From Bacillus tuaregi (GTDB lineage Bacteria > Bacillota > Bacilli > Bacillales > Cytobacillaceae), in assembly GCF_900104575.1 (NCBI RefSeq), contig NZ_LT629731.1, positions 570,189-634,188 of the forward strand: 64,000 bases of DNA, given 5' to 3'. Made by a program: the position numbers and the translations under genes. The first letter of the stretch is position 1. The number at the start of each line of letters is the position of its first letter. This document shows, one piece after another, positions 17,645-27,300 of this stretch. Under the pieces are notes generated by a model. The model was not told where the DNA came from. It saw only the letters and a program-made list of their open reading frames with translations, and ran no database searches.

Positions 17645-20548
17645 TTGCTGAATGAATCCCTTGATATTAATGAATTGATTAAAGATCGTGATTATCATCA
17701 GTTAATTGATGAGCTGAAAATTGGGATTTATATTTTTGATTCCTCCGGAAGCACGGTATGGTCGAACATCCATTTTCAATCGATGTTTGGCTATAATCAG
17801 GAAGAATTGGCTACAAAGTCATTGTTCGATTTATTTCATACACAGGATGCTTTACTGATCAGAACAGGGTCGGAGTATGTGTCAAACAATCATCCGCAGC
17901 TGAGAGGAAAAAGGAAGGGGGACGGTGTAATTTACTTAAAGCTGATTTCCTGCCATTCCGAGAACCCCCAGGGAACCATTGTCAAGGTACAGGACATTAC
18001 CGAACAGGTACAGGCGGATTTTCAATTAGTCAAAACCTGCAAGGAGCTTGAGGATCTCAAATATGCCTTAGATCAAGCCGCAACGGTTTCGATTACCGAT
18101 GTGAATGGCGATCTCATTTATGTTAACGATAAATTTGTCGAAATCTCCAAATACGATCGAAAGGAATTAATCGGTCAAAATCATCGGATTGTTAAGTCAG
18201 GCCACCATCCGAAGGAGGTATTCGAAAATTTATGGCAGACCATTTCGAAGGGCAAGGTGTGGAAGGGAGAGGTCTGTAATATGGCGAAGGACGGCACCAT
18301 CTGGTGGGGAGGTGCGACGATTGTGCCCTATTTAGATGAACACGGCAGACCTTATCAATATATTGGAATTCGCTCTGATATAACGGATAAAAAACTCATG
18401 GAAGCGGAAATTCAAAAGCGGAATGAAATCATTAAGCTAAGTGAAAGACGCTTTCGTTCACTGGTTGAGCACTCCTACGACATCATTATTTTATTAAATG
18501 AACAGGGTGTAGTCGAATACATCAGCCCGAATGCCGTTAAAATGAACACAGGTCCGATTCAGGAAATCATGGGAGTGAGCGCATTTGACTTTTTACCGGA
18601 GGAGGACCGGGCAAAGGCAGAGAAGCTGCTGGGTACGATTTTGCGCGTTCCTTTTAGCAAAAGAAAGTCAGAGGTCCGTGTAGTGGACAAGGATGGCAGT
18701 TTGCATTTTTGTGAGGTCGTGCTGACCAATTTACTCACAGACCCGGCGGTAAAGGCTATCTCTGTCAATCTAAGGGATATTACGGAAAATAAATTAGCAG
18801 AGCAAAAGATTTTTGAGATGGCCAATTACGATTTCTTAACGAAGCTGCCGAACAAAAATCTATTTGAAACGCTCCTGCAAAAGGAGCTGGAGCAGGCAAA
18901 GGAAAATGGGACGAAGTTTTCCCTCTTGCTTCTCGACCTGCATGGGATGAAGTTTGTCAATGATACCTTAGGCTCGCAGCTCGGTGATCAGCTCCTGCAA
19001 AAAGCGGCTATACGACTGAAGAAATTTGTTGGTGATAAGGGAATCGTTTCTCGTTTCGATGGAGTCGAGTTCACGATTTTACTGCCAGATTATGCGGATT
19101 CGGACATTGATAAAATATCCGAAGACATTCTCCATTTATTTGAGCAGCCGTTTTTTATTCATGAATATGAGCTGTTCCTGACCGCTAATATTGGCATCAG
19201 CTTTTACCCTGAAAGCGGCCAAACGGTGCAGGCCTTAATGAAAAATGCTTATTCTGCCGTTCATCAGGCAAATGAAAATGGACCCAATAAATATCAAGTT
19301 TTCTCATCTAAGCTGAACATTGTCTCGTACAAGCGCTTTACCCTTACGAATGATTTACGGCGGGCCTTGAAAAATAATGAGTTTTTCGTCAGCTTCCAGC
19401 CTAGAGTTGATGTCCGCACGAATAAAATCATTGCCGCCGAGGCGCTGGTGCGCTGGAATCATCCAAAATGGGGAATTGTCGGGCCCTTTGAATTTATATC
19501 CTTAGCGGAAAAAAATGGCTTAATTGGTCAGCTTGGAGAAATTGTGCTCCTCAAGGCGTGTCAGCAGCTAAAAAGATGGCAGGAAACTGGCTTGGCGCCA
19601 ATCAAGGTATCCGTCAACTTCTCTGTGCTCCAATTCCTGCAAACAGATATCATACAGACGATTGAAAGGGTCCTGCATTGTACAGAGCTCGAGCCGAACC
19701 GGCTGGAGATTGAGATTACGGAATCAATTCTCATGGAAAACGAAGCGATTATACTTGGCAAAATCTCGAGGCTGAAGAAGATGGGCATCGGAATTGCGAT
19801 TGACGATTTTGGGACAGGCTACTCTTCGCTTGGTTATTTGAAAAAGCTGCAGGCAGACATTTTGAAAATTGATCGCTCCTTTATTAAGGGGATTCCAGAA
19901 GACAATGACAGTACCGATATTGTCGCCGCCATTGTGCAGCTGGCGAAAAAACTCAATATCCGCATTGTTGCTGAGGGCGTCGAAACCATTGAGCAGCTAA
20001 GCTTCCTCGAGAATCTTGATTGCGATGAAATACAAGGCTACCTGTACAGCAAGCCGTTAGTGGATGAGGATTTTGGATTGCTGCTCAAGGTGGGCGTCTG
20101 TCATCCAAAGCTGATCAGCAATACGATGCCGGCTGACTATGATAATCGCCGAGGCTTTATGAGAATCGAGACGAAATATCCTTTAAGCGGAGAAATGACG
20201 ATATCTGTGATTGATGGAGAAAAGGTCAAGCTCGGCTCGACGAAAATATTAATCCTGGACATTGGCCCAGGCGGCCTCCGTATCGAAACAAACGTCAAGC
20301 TACCGGTCCGCTCTGATATGATCCTGCAGTTTTCGACAATGATTCTCGGACAAAAGCTAGATTTATACGGTACCGTCGTCTGGCGAAAGGAAATAGACGA
20401 CTTCATCCAATCCTACGGCATCTCCTTTATCATGGAGAACGAGGAACGAAAACAGCTCACCACCCTACTCAGGAAATTTCAAGTAAAGCTGCGGAAGAAA
20501 CAAGACCTAGCAGACTGCAGCTTCGTTATCGAACATAAACAAAGGTAA
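17645..20548 (+). CDS. PAS-PAS-PAS-GGDEF(degenerate)-EAL-PilZ c-di-GMP phosphodiesterase 3
   Basis: A protein of about 967 residues from TTG 17645, 9 bases after AGGAG. Extending upstream to 17501 would add a hydrophobic 48-residue stretch that the paralogue lacks and that overlaps the ribosome-binding site, so I reject it. The architecture equals protein 2: three PAS domains (the second with QNHRIVKSGHH and AKDGTIWWGGATIVP), GGDEF motif degenerate (DGVEF), EAL intact (AEALVRW, EITESILMENE, DDFGTGYSSLGYL, KIDRSFIKG, QGYLYSKP) and PilZ (RRGFMR, DIGPGGL). Its similarity to gene 2 in length and motifs indicates tandem duplication. A terminator follows. Confidence 0.88.
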   Translation: MLNESLDINELIKDRDYHQLIDELKIGIYIFDSSGSTVWSNIHFQSMFGYNQEELATKSLFDLFHTQDALLIRTGSEYVSNNHPQLRGKRKGDGVIYLKLISCHSENPQGTIVKVQDITEQVQADFQLVKTCKELEDLKYALDQAATVSITDVNGDLIYVNDKFVEISKYDRKELIGQNHRIVKSGHHPKEVFENLWQTISKGKVWKGEVCNMAKDGTIWWGGATIVPYLDEHGRPYQYIGIRSDITDKKLMEAEIQKRNEIIKLSERRFRSLVEHSYDIIILLNEQGVVEYISPNAVKMNTGPIQEIMGVSAFDFLPEEDRAKAEKLLGTILRVPFSKRKSEVRVVDKDGSLHFCEVVLTNLLTDPAVKAISVNLRDITENKLAEQKIFEMANYDFLTKLPNKNLFETLLQKELEQAKENGTKFSLLLLDLHGMKFVNDTLGSQLGDQLLQKAAIRLKKFVGDKGIVSRFDGVEFTILLPDYADSDIDKISEDILHLFEQPFFIHEYELFLTANIGISFYPESGQTVQALMKNAYSAVHQANENGPNKYQVFSSKLNIVSYKRFTLTNDLRRALKNNEFFVSFQPRVDVRTNKIIAAEALVRWNHPKWGIVGPFEFISLAEKNGLIGQLGEIVLLKACQQLKRWQETGLAPIKVSVNFSVLQFLQTDIIQTIERVLHCTELEPNRLEIEITESILMENEAIILGKISRLKKMGIGIAIDDFGTGYSSLGYLKKLQADILKIDRSFIKGIPEDNDSTDIVAAIVQLAKKLNIRIVAEGVETIEQLSFLENLDCDEIQGYLYSKPLVDEDFGLLLKVGVCHPKLISNTMPADYDNRRGFMRIETKYPLSGEMTISVIDGEKVKLGSTKILILDIGPGGLRIETNVKLPVRSDMILQFSTMILGQKLDLYGTVVWRKEIDDFIQSYGISFIMENEERKQLTTLLRKFQVKLRKKQDLADCSFVIEHKQR

Positions 20549-20580
20549 AGGACATCACCAATTGGTGTCCTTTTTTTTGT
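20547..20580 (+). terminator. Terminator after phosphodiesterase gene 3
   Basis: AAAGGACATCACCA and TGGTGTCCTTTT form an imperfect stem followed by eight T, starting at the stop codon. Confidence 0.85.
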
Positions 20581-20594
20581 TTTGGGGGAGGTTG

Positions 20595-21128
20595 GGTAGC
20601 GAAAGAAGTTGATAGGCTACTGAAAAAGATGGGAGCAGTGGGTTACGGTAGCGTAAAGGGTTGATAGGCGACCGAAAAAGAGGAAATCAGTGTTTTTCGG
20701 TAGTGTATAAGGCTTATAGGCGACCGAAAAAGAGGAAATTGGTGGGTTTCGGTAGTGTATAAGGCTTATAGGCGACCGAAAAAGAGGAAATCAGAGGGTT
20801 GCGGTAGTGTATAAGGCTTATAGGCGACCGAAAAAGAGGAAATCAGCGTGTTTTGGTAGTGTATAAGGCTCATAAGCGACCGAAAAAGAGGAAATCAGCG
20901 TGTTTCGGTAGTGTATAAGGCTTATAGGCGACCGAAAAAGAGGAAAACGGAGGGTTGCGGTAGCGTAAAGGGTTGATAAGCGACCGAAAAAGAGGAAATT
21001 GGTGGGTTAAGGTAGTTTAAAGGCTCATAAGCGACCGAAAAAAAGGAAATCAGAGTGTTGCGGTAGCGTATAAGATTGATAGACTACCGAAAAAGATGAA
21101 AACAGCTAAATAAGGTAGCACATAAAGG
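20595..21128. repeat. Array of ten 52-bp repeats, each able to form a hairpin
   Basis: The word GGTAG begins at 20595, 20647, 20699, 20751, 20803, 20855, 20907, 20959, 21011, 21062 and 21114, a period of 52 bp (one 51). In each unit about 33 bp are conserved (GGTAGTGTATAAGGCTTATA, then GGCGACCGAAAAAGAGGAAA) and about 12-15 bp vary. TTTCGGT pairs with ACCGAAA and TATAAG with CTTATA, so each unit folds. No reading frame or cas gene is associated. It separates the phosphodiesterase cluster from the sigma-D promoter of the FliK-like gene. Confidence 0.85.
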
Positions 21129-21249
21129 AAAAATAATAAATGAACAAAGCAATTCAATTCGATTCCCCCAAAAGTCAATATTCTCTAATAGATTTCCCCA
21201 TTCCAACCTAAAATAATACCCCTACCAAGATTTGGTCAATATGGACTAT

Positions 21250-21276
21250 TTAATTCCTGCGACATTTTGCCGATAT
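21250..21276 (+). promoter_or_regulatory. Sigma-D-type promoter for the FliK-like gene
   Basis: TTAA (21250-21253), 15 bp, then a perfect GCCGATAT (21269-21276), 39 bp before the start codon. Consensus for Bacillus sigma-D is TAAA-15-GCCGATAT, so only one -35 base differs. Confidence 0.75.
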
Positions 21277-21315
21277 AACATTCAGAGAAAGTGATTTGTA
21301 CGGGAGTGGAAGAGT

Positions 21316-24300
21316 ATGCAGGTCAACAATCAAACAATTCGCCAGCACAAAACCTTATCGGAGGCTCCATTAGAGCTGAAACAAGGAGAAGTCATCAGAG
21401 CAACCATTAAGGAAACTCTGTCAGATACCGATGCTATTTTACATATAAAAGGAAAAGAGGTTCGCACCCGTTTTTCAGAGGGAGTACCCTCATCCGGACA
21501 AGCGGTGACGATTCAGATTAAAGGCCAAGCAGACGGCATGCTACAGGCCAAAACGATTGTTGCGGACAATGCCAAATCACCATCTGCTGAGGAAAAAATT
21601 CTTGCTACGGCAGGGTTAACAGGAAAAGAAGCAGCCGGCGTCAAGCAAGCCGTTCGAATTCTCTTGGACAAAGGGCTGGCTGTCTCCAAAGAAACCGTTC
21701 AGGAGCTAGAAGGCTTTATCGAAAAAGCGAAAGGCACCCTTGAGCAGAAAATGGATACAGTTCGGGCGCTGGCGAACAAAAGATTGGAAGCAACCGGTAC
21801 ACAGCTTCGTGCGGTCCATGAAGCGTTAAAAGGAAAACCGCTTAATGAAGTGCTGACCGATTTAGCGAAGGAAATTGATCCGGAATTTAAGCTGGAGCCT
21901 AGGACTACGACAACAGTGAAGCAGACTGACACTAATGCTAATAACAAAGCTCAAAATGAGGCAACACCAAAAACGAGCACACAGTCTCCACCTTCTAAAA
22001 CGGATAATATCACAGCAACCCTGAAGCCTGATAATAAAAACAATATAGCGATAAACGAGCAGCCCGCCCAAAGTCCAGATGAAGCTGTGGCTTCTTCAAA
22101 TCGTAAGCAAAGTGAGTCAGCCAAACAGGCTGCTGAATTAAGTCAAACAATCAGGAAGAATCTCGAACTCGTTAATAAGGAGCATGATTTAAAGAAAGCC
22201 ATTGCTAAAATTCGAGAAGAAATTGTCCAAAACCCGAAGCTTGACCGTGAGCTGGCGCAGAAGATAGATAAAGCTGCACAGGAAGCCCTCAAGCTCCAAT
22301 CCATCGGCAAGGAACGATTAGTGGAGGCTCTGAAGTCTGCCGAAGCGCAGGTTGTCAAAAATCAGCAGGCAACAAGTCAAATGAATACAGCATCCCATAA
22401 GCCGATTGAAGCTAACAGCCAGGAGGTTCAATTATCCTCTTTTGTAAAAAAAATCAGTCAGGAAGTTTCCAACAGTCCGAATCTCAAGCAATCGATTGAA
22501 AGGGTTAAAGAGCAGCTTGTTCATGATCAACGATTGCCGTTGGAAATGAAGGAAAAGGTCAATCATGCCTTGACCGGAGCTTCATCACTAGAAAAGCAGG
22601 GCCGCATAACCACAGGCAAAGAGCTGTTAAAAGCAGTGCTAAATGAGGTTGAGGCTTCAGTTGTACAGGCTGAGAAAAAAGCTGCACAGCAGGTCCAAAC
22701 AGCTTCCCAACCGACTCAGACCCCAAGTATTCCTGAGCAGCGGACAAGTGAAATCATAAAGGCAGTCAAAGCAGAGCTCCAAGCGGAACCAAACCTGCAG
22801 CGAGCAGTAGAAAAGGTACAAGACAAAGTAATCTTGAATCCAAAAATAGATCGTGAAGTAGCGCGAAAAGTGGAGCAAGCAGTCAAAGAAGCGACACAGC
22901 TTCAACAAGCTGGTCGTGAATCAGCAGGACGGGAAAGACTGCAGCAGGCATTATCAAGAGCTGAAGTTGAACTTCAACAAATCGAAGCAAAACAGCCAAA
23001 GCAGCAGACTCAAGCTGCAATCGAAACCGAAACTCGTCCAAGTGAGACGGTAAAAGAAGTCAAAGCTGAGGTGCAAAAAGAACGGAACCTGCATCGTGCA
23101 GTAGAAAAGATTCAAGAGAAGATAATCTCTAATCCAAAAGTAGATCGTGAAGTAGCGCAAAAAGTAGAGCAGGCAGTGAAAGAAGCGGTCCAGCTACAAC
23201 AGATAGGAAGAGAATCAGCAGGACGTGAAAGACTTCAACAAGCACTAGCTAAGGCAGAAGTAGAGCTTAAAGAAATTGAAGCAAGTCAACCAAAACAGTC
23301 AGCCCAAACAAAAGTAGAAACAGAGCCTCGTGCAAGTGAGACAGTAAAACAAGTTAGAGTTGAGATTCAAACAGAACCGAACCTGCATCGAGCAGTAGAA
23401 AAGATACAAGAGAAAATAAGTTCCAATCCAAAAGTAAACCATGAAGTAGCAAAAAAAGTAGAGCAGGCAGTGAAAGAAGCGGTCCAGATACAACAGATAG
23501 GAAGAGAATCAGCGGGACGTGAAAGACTGCAGCAAGCGTTAGCTAGGGCAGAAGTAGAGCTGCAAGAAATAGAAACAAATCAACCAAAACTGCCAGCTCA
23601 AACAAAAGTAGAAACAGAACCACGTGCTAGTGAGATAGTAAAACAAGTTAAAGCTGAAACACAAACAGAACCAAACCTACAGCGAGCAGTTGAAAAGGTT
23701 CAAGAAAAGGTAATTTCTAATCCGAAAGTAGATCGCGAAGTAGCACAAAAAGTGGAACAGGCAGTGAAAGAAGCGGTCCAGCTTCAGCGGATTGGAAGAG
23801 AATCAGCCGGTCGCGAAAGACTTCAACAAGCATTAGCAAGAGCTGAAGTGGAACTTCAACAAATGGAAGCAAAACAGCCAAAGCAGCAGACTCAAGCTGC
23901 AATCGAAACGGAAACTCGTCCAAGTGAGACGGTAAAAGAAGTCAAAGCTGAGGTGCAAAAAGAACGAAACCTACAGCGCGCAGTAGAAAAGGTTCAAGAG
24001 AAGATAATCTCTAACCCAAAAGTAGATCGTGAAGTAGCGCAAAAAGTAGAGCAGGCAGTGAAAGAAGCGGTCCAGCTACAACAGATAGGAAGAGAATCAG
24101 CAGGACGAGAACGACTGCAGCAAGCACTAGCTAAGGCAGAAGTAGAGCTGCAAGAAATCGAAGCCAGTCAGCCAAAACAGCCAGTTCAAACAAAAGTCGA
24201 AACTGAGCCTCGACCAAGTGAAACAGTGAAAGAAGTTAAGGCAGAGGTGCAGACAGAACCAAACCTACAGCGAGCAGTTGAAAAGGTTCAAGAAAAGGTA

Positions 24301-27300
24301 ATTTCTAATCCGAAAGTAGATCGAGAAGTAGCACAAAAAGTAGAGCAGGCAGTGAAAGAAGCGGTCCAGCTTCAGCAGTATGGAAGAGAATCAGCCGGTC
24401 GTGAAAGACTTCAACAAGCACTAGCTAAGGCAGAAGTAGAGCTTAAAGAAATTGAAGCAAGTCAACCAAAACAGCCAGCTCAAACAAAAATAGAAACAGA
24501 ACCCCGTGCAAGTGAGACAGTAAAACAAGTTAGAGCTGAGACTCAAAAAGAACCAAACCTACAACGAGCCGTAGAAAAGGTTCAAGAGAAAATAATCTCG
24601 AATCCAAAAATAGATCGAGAAGTAGCACAAAAAGTGGAAAAGGCCGTAAAAGAGGCAGTGCAGCTTCAACAGATTGGAAGAGGATTAGCCGGTCGAGAAC
24701 GACTGCAGCAGGCACTAGCTAAGGCAGAAGTAGAGCTGCAAGAGATTGAAGCAAGTCAACCAAAACAGTCAGCCCAAACAAAAGTAGAAACAGAAACTCG
24801 TCCAAGTGAGACAGTAAAACAAGTGAAAGCTGAGACACAAACAGAACCAAACCTACAGCGAGTAGTAGAAAAGATTCAAGAGAAGATAATCTCTAACCCA
24901 AAAGTAAATCGTGAAGTAGCGCAAAAAGTGGAACAAGCCGTAAAAGAGACAGTGCAGCTACAACAGATGGGAAGAAATGCAGCCGGTCGAGAACGACTGC
25001 AGCAGGCACTAGCTAAAGCAGAAGTAGAGCTACAAGAAATTGAAGTAAGTCAACCAAAACAGCCAGCTCAGACAAAAATAGAAACCGAACCTCGTCCAAG
25101 TGAGACGGTAAAACAAGTGAAAGCTGAGACACAAACAGAACCGAACCTGCATCGTGCAGTAGAAAAGGTTCAGGAGAAGATTATCTCCAATCCAAACATT
25201 GATCGTGAAGTAGCGCAAAAAGTGGAAAAGGCCGTAAAAGAGGCAGTGCAGCTTCAGCAGTATGGAAGAGAAACAACAGGTCGTGAAAAACTTCTGCAGG
25301 CACTAGCTAAGGCAGAAGTGGAGCTGCAAGAAATCGAAGTAAGTCAACCAAAACAGCCAGCTCAGTTAAAAGTAGAGATAGAACATCGTGCAAGTGAGAC
25401 AGTAAAACAAGTTAGAGCTGAGATTCAAGCAGAACCAAACCTGCAACGAGCAACAGAAAAGGTTCAGGAGAAAGTAATCTCCAATCCAAAAGTAAACCAT
25501 GAGGTAGCACAAAAAGTAGAGCAGGCAGTGAAAGAAGCGGTGCAGCTTCAACAGATTGGAAGAGAATCAGCCAGTCGTGAACGACTTCAACAAGCACTAG
25601 CTCAAGCAGGAGTAGAGCTTAATGACATAGAAGCAACTCAACCAAAACATCAAGTTCAAGCCAAAGTAGACACAGAACCTCGAGCTAGTGGGACAGTAAA
25701 ACAAATTAAAGCTGAGATACAAACAGAACCAAACCTACAACGAGCCGTAGAAAAGGTTCAAGAGAAGATTATCTCCAATCCAAAAATTGATCGAGAAGTA
25801 GCACAAAAAGTGGAGCAAGCAACTAAAGAAGCGGTCCAGCTTCAACAGATTGGAAGAGAATCTGCGGGTAGAGAACGACTTCAACAAGCACTAGCTCAAG
25901 CAGAAGTAGAGCTTAATGACATAGAAGCAACTCAACCAAAACATCAAGTTCAAGCCAAAGTAGACACAGAACCTCTACCAAGCGAAACAATAAAACAAGT
26001 AAAAGCCGAGCTACAAACAGAACCAAACCTACTGCGAGCAGTAGATAAGGTCCAAGAAAAAATCATTTCCAATCCAAAAATTGACCGGGAAGTAACACAA
26101 AAAGTAGAGCAAGCAGTCAAAGAAGCAGTACAGCTTCAACAGGTTGGCAGAGAAAAGATAGGCCGAGAAAGGTTGCAGCAGGCTTTAACAAAAGCGGAAG
26201 CAGAGCTGCAACAAATTGAAGTGAAACAACCGCAGCAAACAACTCAAACAAAAGTAGAAATAGAACCACGTCCAAGCGAAACAGTAAAACAAGTAAAAGC
26301 CGAGCTACAAACAGAACCAAATCTGCAGCGTGCAGTAGAAAAAGTTCAAGAACAAATCATCGACAATCCAAAAATAAATCGTGAAGTAGCTCAAAAGCTA
26401 GAACAAGCAGTCAAGCTTTCCCAACAGCTCGCCCAAATTGGCCGTGAGACAATCGGCAGAGGACATCTGCAAAATGCGTTAACACAAGCGGAATCAGAGT
26501 TGCAGAAACTTGAAGCGAGTAAACCGGTCCAAGCCAATCAAGATTCTCAACCAGAGCCAACCGAATCACAACCTGCGAAGCAGGAGCAAAACACACAGAC
26601 AAGAGAATCGATTAAAAATGTCAGAGAGCAAATTCAGACCGAGCCTAATCTGAAGAAGGCTGTCCAAAAGGTACAGGAACTGATAACGCAAAATAAAAAT
26701 ATAGATCCTGAAATTTCACGCAACATCGAACGTCTCGCCGGACAGGCGGACCAATTAGACCAAGCTGGCCGAGAGCGACTCGTAAAAATGCTGCAACAGG
26801 TAGAATCTGCTTTACAGCAAACTACTGAAGCCAAGGGACAAGCAACTAACACTAACTCAACTGCTCAAACTGGGCAGCAGAATCAAAGCACAGCAGCTCA
26901 ACAAACAAGCGCAACACCAAATAATCAGGAACCACAGGCTCCTGCAGTAAAAACAGAGCCGCAAGTCCTGCCGTCCCAATCAATCAAACAGGCCTTAACC
27001 AAGCTACAAAAGGAACCAAATCTAGAAAAGGCCCTTGAGCAGGTGAGACAGGAAATCTCAAGCAATCCTTCTATCGAGATAAAATCGATTGAAAAAGTGG
27101 AAAAGGCCCTTGAACATACACAGCAGCTTCATGATAAAGGCCGCGAAATCGCAGCACGGCAGCATATCACGAAAGAGCTATCTCAAGTTGAACAGGATGT
27201 AATTCAAACCGAGCCAAAGAAGGCACCTGAAACGAAACCGCAGCAAGATGCAATCCCTTACGATATCAATGAACAATTACAAGGCCTGAACGTTCAGGGC

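Noticed and set aside
20595-21128. CRISPR array
   Set aside because: The units are tandem with only 12-15 variable bases, the variable parts are themselves similar, repeats are imperfect and no cas gene is nearby.
22559-26852. Many minus-strand ORFs opposite the giant repeat gene
   Set aside because: They recur with the repeat period, are leucine/phenylalanine-rich shadows of the plus-strand frame and lack ribosome-binding sites.
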